From the NCBI GenBank assembly GCA_903903975.1, contig CAIVAS010000164.1, positions 1 to 43,676 on the forward strand: 43,676 bases of DNA, in the 5' to 3' direction. The position numbers were made by a program, and so were the translations under genes. Positions 1-6,987 of the stretch are shown in pieces (the stretch's first letter is position 1; each line of letters starts with the position of its first letter). Source of the DNA: an uncultured Burkholderiales bacterium (GTDB lineage Bacteria; Pseudomonadota; Gammaproteobacteria; Burkholderiales; Burkholderiaceae_E). The notes beneath the pieces were generated by a model. The model searched no databases, was not told the DNA's origin, and saw only the letters and a list, made by a program, of their open reading frames with translations.

Positions 1-150
1 ATCCGCAATCATCTGGTCGATTTCCTGGTGCACCGGTCCAAGCTGATCCAGCAGGGCGGTGCCGATCCGTCATCGGAGACCGGCGCCGGTCCGATAGAGG
101 TCTCGCCCGGTCTCTTGCCCGATGCTCAACCCCTTCCCGCCAATGCCTAG
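1..150 (+). CDS. C-terminal end of a gene cut by the window edge; possibly a nitrate/cyanate ABC transporter ATPase
   Basis: Frame 1 is open from the first base to a TAG at 148-150, giving the last 49 residues of a protein that begins outside the window. The start of the fragment, IRNHLVDFLVHRSK, resembles my recollection of the end of NrtD/CynD-type nitrate and cyanate importer ATPases. It is followed by a low-complexity tail rich in Pro, Gly and Ala. The gene ends 18 bases before cyanase, and a cyanate/nitrate importer upstream of cynS is a known arrangement. No Walker motif lies inside the window, so the function rests on a short tail and on context. Confidence 0.5.
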   Translation: MRNHLVDFLVHRSKLIQQGGADPSSETGAGPIEVSPGLLPDAQPLPANA

Positions 151-168
151 TCTGGAGATCCGATCGAA

Positions 169-612
169 ATGGACCGCAACGATGTCACCCGCAAAATTGT
201 CGAAACCAAGGTCAGCAAGCGCATCAAATGGGCCGATGTGGCGGCCCGGGTCGGTCACAGCAAGGAGTGGGTGACCGCCGCCTGCCTCGGGCAGATGACT
301 CTCGACGAGAAGCAGGCCACGGTGATCGGCGACATCTTCGGGCTGACCGAAGACGAGATGGCCTGGCTGCAGGTCGTGCCCTACAAAGGCTCGCTGCCGA
401 CCGCGGTGCCCACCGATCCGCTGATCTATCGCTGGTACGAGATCGTCAGTGTCTATGGCACGACGATCAAGGAGCTGATTCATGAAGAATTCGGCGACGG
501 CATCATGAGCGCGATCGACTTCTCGATGGACATCACCCGCGAACCCGACCCCAAGGGTGACCGTGTGCATGTCGTGCTGAGCGGCAAGTTCCTGCCTTAC
601 AAGACCTACTGA
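169..612 (+). CDS. cynS: Cyanase (cyanate hydratase)
   Basis: Cyanase catalyses the bicarbonate-dependent conversion of cyanate to carbamate and CO2; carbamate then breaks down to ammonia and CO2. The protein is 147 aa, near the usual 150-156. It has the N-terminal helical part (SKEWVTAACLGQMTL) and the C-terminal cyanase domain. The catalytic residues known from the E. coli enzyme (Arg96, Glu99, Ser122) are present at Arg88, Glu91 and Ser114 with the same spacing, in IYRWYEIV and IMSAIDF. A GGAG sits just upstream of the ATG. The gene follows the end of a possible nitrate/cyanate importer ATPase by 18 bases, consistent with co-transcription. The stop codon lies inside a perfect inverted repeat. 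The enzyme detoxifies cyanate and supplies nitrogen. Confidence 0.97.
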   Translation: MDRNDVTRKIVETKVSKRIKWADVAARVGHSKEWVTAACLGQMTLDEKQATVIGDIFGLTEDEMAWLQVVPYKGSLPTAVPTDPLIYRWYEIVSVYGTTIKELIHEEFGDGIMSAIDFSMDITREPDPKGDRVHVVLSGKFLPYKTY

Positions 613-658
613 GCGCGAGCGCCGTCGCGCTCAGAGATGGTGCGTGGCGCGCACCATC
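610..658. other. Two consecutive perfect 9-bp inverted repeats after cynS
   Basis: The first repeat has arms at 610-618 and 625-633 (TGAGCGCGA / TCGCGCTCA) and includes the cynS stop codon. The second has arms at 636-644 and 650-658 (GATGGTGCG / CGCACCATC). Both are perfect and would form stable hairpins in RNA. Neither is followed by a T-run, so they are not canonical intrinsic terminators. They could stabilise the 3' end of the cynS mRNA, act as a rho-linked stop, or bind a protein. The structure is seen directly; the role is unknown. Confidence 0.6.
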
Positions 659-681
659 GGTATGCGCTTTTGCGGTCTCGC

Positions 682-709
682 TGTATACAATCTCAGTCTT
701 GGGTTGTAT
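682..709. promoter_or_regulatory. Candidate GntR-family operator: TGTATACA palindrome plus inverted half-site
   Basis: TGTATACA at 682-689 is a perfect palindrome. ATACAA (685-690) and TTGTAT (704-709) form a further inverted pair 13 bases apart. Operators of the form TTGTATACAA are common for FadR/FCD-type GntR regulators, and a gene of that class (4850-5629) is in the operon that starts 45 bases downstream. Autoregulation of the importer operon is the inference. Confidence 0.45.
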
Positions 710-726
710 TCGAATGCGTTTTCGCA

Positions 727-742
727 TGGTACGGCTCTTGCA
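727..742 (+). promoter_or_regulatory. Sigma-54-like sequence upstream of the PotABCD-type importer (weak)
   Basis: TGGTAC at 727-732, five bases, then TTGCA at 738-742. This matches TGGCAC-N5-TTGC(A/T) at all but one position and keeps the essential GG and GC at correct spacing. A start point about 12 bases after the GC would fall at or just before the GTG at 754, leaving almost no 5' leader. That counts against it, or implies a leaderless message. Confidence 0.3.
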
Positions 743-753
743 ACGAGTCGACC

Positions 754-1785
754 GTGAATCCTTCTTCTGTTGCGGCGCAGAGTGCCGCGGATCTCGTCCT
801 GATCGGCCTTGCCAAGCGGTTCGGCGAAACGCTTGCTGTCGCCGGTATCGATCTGACGATTCCGGCCGGCAGCTACTGCTGTCTGCTCGGGCCGTCGGGC
901 TGCGGCAAGACCAGCACGCTTCGCATGATCGCCGGCCACGAGTCGGCCACCGAAGGCGATGTGCTTCTCGGGTCACGCAACATCACTTCCTTGCCGGCCG
1001 CACAGCGCGGCACGGCGATGATGTTCCAGAGCTATGCGCTGTTTCCGCATCTGAGTGCGCTCGACAATGTCGCCTTCTCGCTCAAGATGCGCGGCGTCGA
1101 TCGCGTCAAGCGGCATACGCGTGCGACCGAGCTGCTCGAGATGGTCGACATGGGGCCTTATGCCCTGCGCAAACCCTCCGAACTCTCCGGCGGTCAGCAG
1201 CAGCGGGTCGCTCTCGCGCGGGCGCTGATCACCCAACCCAAGGTGCTGCTCCTCGATGAGCCCCTGTCGGCGCTCGATCCGTTCTTGCGGGTTCGCATGC
1301 GCGCCGAACTCAAGCGATGGCAGTCCGAGCTCGGGCTGACCTTCGTGCATGTCACCCATTCGCAGGAAGAGGCGCTGGCCCTGTCGGATCAGGTCGTGGT
1401 GATGAATGCCGGGCGCATCGAGCAGACCGGCTCGCCGCGGGAAATTTTCGAGGCGCCGGCCACCGAGTTCGTCGCCCGTTTCATGGGTGGCCACAACGTG
1501 ATCACGGTGGCGGGCGAGCTGGTCTCGCTGCGCGCCGATCGCACCCTGCTTGCGCGCGATGGGCTGCCTGATGCGCCGGGTTTCGCTGCCCGCGTGGTGT
1601 CGACCGAATACCAGGGCACCCATGTGCTGATCGGCCTGCAGTCAGAGCATGCCGGCGAGCTCACGGCCATGGTGCGAGAAGACCCCTTGTTGTTGGTGCC
1701 GTATGCGCCGGGTGATGCGGTGTACGTGCACTGGAAGTCCGAAGACCTGCATCGCCTTTCTACTGTTCCCGCCCCCAACCACTGA
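754..1785 (+). CDS. ABC transporter ATP-binding protein, spermidine/putrescine (PotA) type
   Basis: This is the nucleotide-binding subunit of an importer formed with the three genes that follow; it hydrolyses ATP on the cytoplasmic face. From GTG 754 it is 343 aa. It has Walker A GPSGCGKTST, the Q-loop FQSYALFPH, signature LSGGQQQR, Walker B VLLLDEP and the switch His in HVTHSQEEAL. A roughly 100-residue TOBE-type regulatory tail follows from about residue 240. The frame is open back to an ATG at 637, but the extra 39 residues are unlike the family and run through the cynS 3' palindromes and the operator-like repeats, so GTG 754 (VNPSSVAAQ...) is preferred. The substrate is not fixed by the sequence. 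Linkage to a racemase-family gene and the nitrogen theme suggest a ureide, hydantoin or amine. Confidence 0.9.
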   Translation: MNPSSVAAQSAADLVLIGLAKRFGETLAVAGIDLTIPAGSYCCLLGPSGCGKTSTLRMIAGHESATEGDVLLGSRNITSLPAAQRGTAMMFQSYALFPHLSALDNVAFSLKMRGVDRVKRHTRATELLEMVDMGPYALRKPSELSGGQQQRVALARALITQPKVLLLDEPLSALDPFLRVRMRAELKRWQSELGLTFVHVTHSQEEALALSDQVVVMNAGRIEQTGSPREIFEAPATEFVARFMGGHNVITVAGELVSLRADRTLLARDGLPDAPGFAARVVSTEYQGTHVLIGLQSEHAGELTAMVREDPLLLVPYAPGDAVYVHWKSEDLHRLSTVPAPNH

Positions 1786-1796
1786 AGGAGAAGAGC

Positions 1797-3080
1797 ATGA
1801 CCGAACCTGTTCGCCCGGCTGAACCGGCCGCGCCGAAGTCCGAGAATCGCCGCACCCTGATCAAATGTGTGACCGCTGCCGGTGTCGTCACCGGATTCCC
1901 GTATGTGCATGCCCAGGAAAAAGTGGTGCTGCGCTACCTCGGTACCGCCGTCAATCAGGACAAGGCAATCGGCGACAAATTCAAGGCCGATACCGGCATC
2001 GAAATCCAGTACATCCCGGTCACCACCGACGATGTCACCAAGCGCGCGGTCACCGCGCCCAACTCCTTCGATCTGATCGACACCGAGTACTTCTCGCTCA
2101 AGAAGATCATCCCCACCGGCAATCTGATGGGCATCGATTCGAAGCGCATCAAGAATGCCGACAAGATCACCTCGCTTTTCACCAAGGGTGAAGTCAACGG
2201 CAAGAAGGTGGGCGATCAGGGCACCGCGCCCAAGAAAGTCATGTTCCTGGAAGGCGGCAAGAGCAAGACCTTTGCCAAGTCGCCGACGCAATACATGACC
2301 CTGATACCGACGACCTACAACGCCGACACGCTCGGCATCCGTCCCGACCTGATCAAGCGTCCGATCGAGTCCTGGAAAGAACTCCTCAACCCCGAGTTCA
2401 AGGGTAAGGCCGCCATCCTCAACATCCCGTCGATCGGCATCATGGACGCGGCGATGGTGGTCGAGGCGATGGGTATCTACAAGTATCCCGACAAGGGCAA
2501 CATGACCAGGAAGGAAATCGACCTGACGATCAAGACCCTGATCGATGCCAAGAAGGCCGGTCAGTTCCGCTCGCTCTGGAAGGACTTCAACGAGTCGGTC
2601 AACCTGATGGCCTCGGGCGAAGTCGTGATCCAGTCGATGTGGTCTCCGGCGGTCACCAAGGTGCGTTCGCAGGGCATCGCCTGCACCTACCAGCCGCTCA
2701 AGGAAGGTTATCGCGCTTGGGCGGCCGGCTTCGGTCTGCCCACCACGCTGGCCGGCAAGAAGCAGGATGCGGCCTATGAGTTCATCAACTGGTTCCTCGA
2801 TGGCTGGGCCGGCGCCTACCTTAATCGCCAGGGCTATTACTCGGCGGTGCTCGAAACCGCCCAGGCCAAGATGGAGCCCTATGAGTGGGCCTACTGGATG
2901 GAAGGCAAGCCTGCCGAGAAGGACATCAAGGCGCCCGATGGCTCGGTGCTCGAGAAGGCCGGCAAGGTTCGCGATGGCGGTTCCTACAATGACCGCATGG
3001 GCGGCATCGCCTGCTGGAACGCGGTGATGGACGAGAACAACTACATGGTCCAGAAGTGGAACGAGTTCGTCGCAGCCTGA
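1797..3080 (+). CDS. Periplasmic substrate-binding protein, PotD-type (extracellular solute-binding family 1)
   Basis: This 427-aa protein is the substrate receptor of the ABC importer. It starts 11 bases after the ATPase, with GGAG before the ATG. An N-terminal NRRTLIK followed by a hydrophobic stretch and VHAQ resembles a twin-arginine (Tat) signal, so it may be exported folded. The mature part has the two-lobed arrangement of PotD-like proteins (VLRYLGTAVNQDKAI..., FDLIDTEYFS..., MASGEVVIQSMWSPAV..., AAYEFINWFLDGWAGAYL). Its length is above the roughly 350 aa of classical PotD. The ligand cannot be read from the sequence. The operon includes a hydantoin/allantoin racemase-family gene, so a ureide or hydantoin ligand is a reasonable guess, while polyamines remain possible. 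Confidence 0.88.
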   Translation: MTEPVRPAEPAAPKSENRRTLIKCVTAAGVVTGFPYVHAQEKVVLRYLGTAVNQDKAIGDKFKADTGIEIQYIPVTTDDVTKRAVTAPNSFDLIDTEYFSLKKIIPTGNLMGIDSKRIKNADKITSLFTKGEVNGKKVGDQGTAPKKVMFLEGGKSKTFAKSPTQYMTLIPTTYNADTLGIRPDLIKRPIESWKELLNPEFKGKAAILNIPSIGIMDAAMVVEAMGIYKYPDKGNMTRKEIDLTIKTLIDAKKAGQFRSLWKDFNESVNLMASGEVVIQSMWSPAVTKVRSQGIACTYQPLKEGYRAWAAGFGLPTTLAGKKQDAAYEFINWFLDGWAGAYLNRQGYYSAVLETAQAKMEPYEWAYWMEGKPAEKDIKAPDGSVLEKAGKVRDGGSYNDRMGGIACWNAVMDENNYMVQKWNEFVAA

Positions 3081-3952
3081 TCGCGTCGAGCGGCCTGCCT
3101 GCCTGGGTGCAGGCAGGTCCGTTCGCGCTGGTATTTCTGTTTTTCTTCATCGTGCCCCTGGTGCTGATCGTGGCGGTCAGCTTCTGGGACTTCAATGAGT
3201 ACGAACTGCTGCCGGCGTTCACCCCGAAAAACTACATCCAGATCTTCGAGGGTTGCAGCAATGTCGATGACCTGTGCACGACGGTTCGCACCTACCTCTC
3301 GACGCTGAAATTCTGCGGCCTGGTCTGGTTGGTCACGCTGATCCTGGGTTTTGCGGTCGCGTATTTTCTTGCCTTTCACATCCGCTCATCGAACACGCAG
3401 ACCTTGCTCTTCATTGTCTGCACGATTCCGTTCTGGACCTCGAACGTGATCCGCATGATTTCCTGGGTACCGCTGCTCGGGCGCAACGGGCTGATCAACA
3501 AGGGGCTGGTCGGTGCCGGTCTGGTCGACAAGCCGATCGAGTGGCTGCTGTTCTCCGATTTCTCGGTGGTGCTCGCGCTGGTGCACCTCTACACGCTCTT
3601 CATGATCGTGCCGATCTTCAACTCGATGATGCGCATCGACCGATCGCTGCTCGAGGCGGCGCGAGACGCCGGCGCAAGCGGCTGGCAGGCGCTCTGGAAC
3701 GTGGTTGTGCCGCTGTCGCGCACCGGTATTCTCATCGGTTCGATTTTCGTGATCACCATCGTCATGGGGGACTTCGTCACCATCGGCGTGATGGGTGGCC
3801 AGCAGATCGCATCGGTCGGCAAGATGATCCAGGTGCAGACCTCCTATCTGCAGTTCCCGATCGCGGCGGCCAATGCGGTCATCCTGCTGGCGGTGGTGCT
3901 GATGATCATCTGGGCCCTGACGCGTCTGGTCGATATCCGGAGGGAATTGTGA
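3056..3952 (+). CDS. ABC transporter permease, PotB type
   Basis: This is an inner-membrane permease subunit of 298 aa with about six hydrophobic segments, beginning with FALVFLFFFIVPLVLIVAVS. The EAA loop that contacts the ATPase is present as EAARDAGASGWQALW near residue 200. The chosen start is GTG 3056, which overlaps the end of the binding-protein gene by 25 bases. No better start precedes the first membrane segment, and the overlap suggests translational coupling. The second permease overlaps its stop codon. Together with the two preceding genes it forms a PotABCD-like importer. Confidence 0.88.
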   Translation: MERVRRSLIASSGLPAWVQAGPFALVFLFFFIVPLVLIVAVSFWDFNEYELLPAFTPKNYIQIFEGCSNVDDLCTTVRTYLSTLKFCGLVWLVTLILGFAVAYFLAFHIRSSNTQTLLFIVCTIPFWTSNVIRMISWVPLLGRNGLINKGLVGAGLVDKPIEWLLFSDFSVVLALVHLYTLFMIVPIFNSMMRIDRSLLEAARDAGASGWQALWNVVVPLSRTGILIGSIFVITIVMGDFVTIGVMGGQQIASVGKMIQVQTSYLQFPIAAANAVILLAVVLMIIWALTRLVDIRREL

Positions 3953-4842
3953 GCGGCCCGCTGATGTCGCGGGTGAGCGCGCGCCAGCCCGGATTCTGGC
4001 CGCTGGCCATTGTCTTCGGCCTGTTCGTGCTGTTCCTCTACGGACCGATGCTGACGATTTTCGTGCTGAGTTTTCAGGGCCCGGAAGGCGGACTGGTTTT
4101 TCCGATGCGCGGCGTCTCTCTGCACTGGTTCGTCAAGCTGGCCGAGGGCATCGGCGTGGTCGACATCTGGGCGGCGTTTCGCCGCTCGCTCAAGCTCGGG
4201 TTGGTGGTGGCCGCGTTCACCATCCTGCTGTCGTTGCTGGCGAGTCTGGCGTTTCGCAAGCAGCTGCGCGGCGGCAATGCGCTCTTTCTGATTACGGTGG
4301 CCAGCCTGATCATGCCCTCGATCATCGTGTCGCTCGGCCTGGGCCTGCAGTTTCGACTGCTCGACACCGGCTGGAAGTCGCTGCTCGAGTGGCTCGAATG
4401 GACCGAGTTCCTGGAAGGGTTCGGCACCTCGATGGGGCTCTACACCTCGGCGCTGGCAGCACACCTCACCTGGACGCTGCCCTTCGGTCTGTTGATCATG
4501 TTTGCGGTCTTCAATCGTTTTGATCCGGCCTATGAAGAGGCCGCACGCGACCTCGGTGCCACGCCCTGGCAGGCCTTTCGCCATGTCGTGCTGCCGCTGA
4601 TCGGTGCGTCGGTGGTGGGCGTGGGCATGTTCGGTTTTACCCTGTCCTGGGACGAGATCGCCCGTTCCTCGCAGGCGATCGGCGACCTCAACACGCTGCC
4701 GCTCGAGTTGCAGGGCCTCACCACCACCGTGACCACACCGGTCGTCTATGCGCTTGGCACGGTCACCACCGTGGTGTCCTTCGGCGTCATCGGGCTCACG
4801 CTCGGTCTGATCGCGCTGCTGCGTCGGCGTCCTCGCGACTGA
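3949..4842 (+). CDS. ABC transporter permease, PotC type
   Basis: This is the second inner-membrane permease subunit, 297 aa with about six membrane segments. The EAA loop EAARDLGATPWQAFRHVV lies near residue 195. The start is GTG 3949, overlapping the TGA of the first permease (GTGA), with a strong ribosome-binding site (GGAGGG) just upstream. An ATG five codons later is the alternative. Pairing with the first permease gives the heterodimeric channel typical of polyamine-type importers. The open frame continues upstream through the first permease gene, but that part is a shadow. Confidence 0.88.
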   Translation: MSGPLMSRVSARQPGFWPLAIVFGLFVLFLYGPMLTIFVLSFQGPEGGLVFPMRGVSLHWFVKLAEGIGVVDIWAAFRRSLKLGLVVAAFTILLSLLASLAFRKQLRGGNALFLITVASLIMPSIIVSLGLGLQFRLLDTGWKSLLEWLEWTEFLEGFGTSMGLYTSALAAHLTWTLPFGLLIMFAVFNRFDPAYEEAARDLGATPWQAFRHVVLPLIGASVVGVGMFGFTLSWDEIARSSQAIGDLNTLPLELQGLTTTVTTPVVYALGTVTTVVSFGVIGLTLGLIALLRRRPRD

Positions 4843-4849
4843 GGCCACC

Positions 4850-5629
4850 ATGACCGAGGCCCGAACCAGCGCCGGACGTGTCGAGTCTGCGCCAGATGCT
4901 GCAAGCAGCAGCGCACCCGACAGCACATTGAGCAGCGCCTTGAGCGACGCACAGATCCACGACCGAATCGTCGCCGCCGTGCTCGACCATCGCCTTGCAC
5001 CTGGCACGAAGCTGGTCGAAGAGCGGCTCGGGCGCGCTTTCGGTGTGTCGCGTACCCGCATTCGGCAAGTGCTCATCAGGCTGTCGGAGCAGCGCATCGT
5101 CACACTCACACCTAACCGCGGTGCCACGATCGCCCAGCCCGATCCGGTCGAATCGCGCGAGGTGTTCGCGGCACGCCGCCTGATCGAGCCGTCGATTGTC
5201 GAGGCGTTCGCGGCCGTGGCAGGACGCGCCGAGCTGGCTCGACTCGACCGGATCATCCACGATGAACACCGCGCGATTGCGGCACATCGGCGCGGCGATG
5301 CCATCAGGCTGTCGGGCGAGTTTCATCTGGCGATCGCCGAAGGCGCCGGCAATCAGACGCTGGCCCGCATGCTCGGTGAGCTGGTCTCCCGAACCTCGCT
5401 GGTGCTGATGACCTACGGCTCGTCGCAGCCGCATGGCGCCGGACCCGCCGGTGGCTGCGATGGCGATGCCCATCACTCGCTGCTCGCTGCGCTGCGCGAG
5501 CGCCGTGGTGCTGCCGCTGGCCGCTTGATGCAGGCGCATCTTCAGGATCTCGAGGATCACCTCAGCTTCGAGTTGCCCGACAACGCCGGCATCGATCTCG
5601 AGTCCCTGTTCGCGAGCCCGCACGCATGA
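4850..5629 (+). CDS. GntR-family transcriptional regulator, FCD type
   Basis: This is a 259-aa DNA-binding regulator. After a low-complexity Ser/Ala-rich N-terminus of about 33 residues comes the winged helix-turn-helix (KLVEERLGRAFGVSRTRIRQ, about residues 54-73, then VTLTPNRGATIAQ). An all-helical FCD ligand domain follows, with a typical E-FH pattern (GEFHLAIAEGAGNQTLARM) and HHSLLAALRERRG. FCD domains usually bind a carboxylate through a metal. The start is 7 bases after the permease stop, and the stop overlaps the next start (ATGA). Being inside the operon, it probably senses the transported compound or a breakdown product, and it may bind the TGTATACA repeat at 682. Confidence 0.92.
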   Translation: MTEARTSAGRVESAPDAASSSAPDSTLSSALSDAQIHDRIVAAVLDHRLAPGTKLVEERLGRAFGVSRTRIRQVLIRLSEQRIVTLTPNRGATIAQPDPVESREVFAARRLIEPSIVEAFAAVAGRAELARLDRIIHDEHRAIAAHRRGDAIRLSGEFHLAIAEGAGNQTLARMLGELVSRTSLVLMTYGSSQPHGAGPAGGCDGDAHHSLLAALRERRGAAAGRLMQAHLQDLEDHLSFELPDNAGIDLESLFASPHA

Positions 5630-6429
5630 CCACTGTCCTGCTGATCAATCCGAATACCTCTGCCGGCGTGACCGACCTGATGTCGACGCTGGTTGCGCCG
5701 CTGCTCGATGTACCGATCGAACTCGAAGCAGTCACTGCCCGGTTCGGCGCGTCCTATATTTCAAGCGAAGTCTCGTATGCGATTGCCGCCCATGCCCTGC
5801 TCGATGCCTGGGCGGCCCATCGTGCCGCGGGCGGGCGTTGCGATGCAGTCCTGGTTGGATGCTTCGGCGATCCTGGGGTGGCTGCGCTGCGCGAGATCGC
5901 GGGTGTGCCGGTGATCGGGCTGGCCGAGGCGTCTCTGCGCGAAGCCGCCCGCTACGGCCGCCATGCGATTGTGACCGGTGGTCTGGCCTGGCGACCGATG
6001 CTGCTGCGCTTTGCCGCTGCCCACGGCCTTGATCGTGATCTGGCGGGTGTGCATGTGCTCGAGCGCAGCGGCGCCGAGCTGATGGCCGATCCGCAGGCCG
6101 CCGAGCGTGATCTGCTGGCTGCGCTGCGCGAGGCTGCCACCGACGGTGTTGGCGCGCTGGTGCTGGGGGGCGCGGCGCTCGGTGGCATTGCCGCCCGTCT
6201 GGGCTCGCGCCTGCCGGTGCCGGTCATCGACAGCGTGCAGGCGGGTGCTCGCGCGGTCAACGAGGCGCTGCGGGCATCGGGTCTTCGAACCGATCAGGAG
6301 GCGGCTGCGTCTTCAACGGCCGATGCCACCGTCGCCTGGAGCGGACTGTCGGTCGAACTGATCGCTGCCCTCAGTCGTGGCGTCGACCTTTCTGCCACTG
6401 CACATCCGTCCCGCCCTCGTGGCGGTTGA
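5626..6429 (+). CDS. Asp/Glu/hydantoin racemase-superfamily protein, allantoin/hydantoin racemase-like, second catalytic Cys missing
   Basis: This 267-aa protein overlaps the GntR gene by ATGA. The N-terminus VLLINPNTS and the motif VGCFGDPG are typical of hydantoin and allantoin racemases (HyuA/HpxA), which use two cysteines to move a proton between faces of the ring. The first cysteine is present at Cys79. The second, expected in a VLGC motif about 103 residues later, is replaced: codons at 6166-6171 read Gly-Gly, giving VLGGAALGG with Gly182 at the cysteine position. A two-base racemase mechanism is therefore unlikely. It could be a one-cysteine enzyme such as a decarboxylase or isomerase, a non-stereo-interconverting binder, or an inactive relic. 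The last 59 bases overlap the convergent adenosyltransferase gene. Confidence 0.85.
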   Translation: MTTVLLINPNTSAGVTDLMSTLVAPLLDVPIELEAVTARFGASYISSEVSYAIAAHALLDAWAAHRAAGGRCDAVLVGCFGDPGVAALREIAGVPVIGLAEASLREAARYGRHAIVTGGLAWRPMLLRFAAAHGLDRDLAGVHVLERSGAELMADPQAAERDLLAALREAATDGVGALVLGGAALGGIAARLGSRLPVPVIDSVQAGARAVNEALRASGLRTDQEAAASSTADATVAWSGLSVELIAALSRGVDLSATAHPSRPRGG

Positions 6430-6925
6430 GGACACGAGCCAGCACGAAGAGCAGGTCAGATAGTCGGTTCACATACTGACGGCAGGCAGGTCGGATCGCC
6501 TCTTCGCCACCGAGTGAAACGATCGCGCGTTCGGCGCGTCGGCAGACGGTTCGCGCAATATGCGCGATGGCGGCCGACCGTGAGCCGCCGGGAAGAATGA
6601 ATTCCTGAAGCCGGGGCAGCGTCGCGTTATAGCGCAGCAGCAGCGCGTCGAGCTGTGCCACTTGCGTCTCGGCCAGGTTCTCGAAGCCCGGAATGCACAG
6701 TTCGCCGCCGAGATCGAAGAGATCGTGCTGAATGTCGAGCAGGGCTTGCCGGATGTCATCAGGCAAGGGCTCGGTCAGCAGCAGGCCGATGGTCGAATTG
6801 AGTTCGTCGACATCGCCCATGGCCGCCACGCGCAGGCTGTCCTTGCGCGTGCGACTGCCGTCGCCCAGTCCGGTCGTGCCGTCGTCGCCGGTGCGGGTAG
6901 CGATTTGAGTCAGGCGATGGCCCAT
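6371..6925 (-). CDS. ATP:cob(I)alamin adenosyltransferase, PduO type
   Basis: This enzyme adds the adenosyl group of ATP to cob(I)alamin to make coenzyme B12. It is 184 aa, typical for the family. The N-terminal ATP-binding segment TRTGDDGTTGLGDGSR is present, followed by GDVDELNS, and the C-terminal VNRLSDLLFVLAR carries the conserved Asn-Arg-Leu-Ser-Asp. The ATG at 6925 (MGHRLTQI) is chosen because family proteins begin with this segment; the frame upstream is open but unlike the family. It is the last gene of the minus-strand run and lies 61 bases after an orphan binding protein. It overlaps the racemase-family gene tail to tail by 59 bases. No B12-dependent enzyme is visible in the window. 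Confidence 0.95.
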   Translation of the reverse strand: MGHRLTQIATRTGDDGTTGLGDGSRTRKDSLRVAAMGDVDELNSTIGLLLTEPLPDDIRQALLDIQHDLFDLGGELCIPGFENLAETQVAQLDALLLRYNATLPRLQEFILPGGSRSAAIAHIARTVCRRAERAIVSLGGEEAIRPACRQYVNRLSDLLFVLARVLNRHEGGTDVQWQKGRRHD

Positions 6926-6968
6926 GATGCTTGCTCGATTGGATGCGCGAAGGCGAAGCGCGCATTTT

Positions 6969-6987
6969 AGGCTTATGGCGTAAGCCT
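6969..6987. other. Perfect 7-bp hairpin at the 3' end of the NMT1-type gene
   Basis: AGGCTTA at 6969-6975 and TAAGCCT at 6981-6987 form a perfect inverted repeat with a 5-base loop, touching the stop codon of the binding-protein gene. Read on the minus strand it is followed by A-rich rather than T-rich sequence, so it is not a canonical terminator. It may protect the 3' end or partly separate the adenosyltransferase gene. Confidence 0.4.

Noticed and set aside
637-753. N-terminal extension of the PotA-type ATPase to ATG 637
   Set aside because: The added residues are not family-like and the interval contains palindromes and operator-like repeats; GTG 754 fits better.
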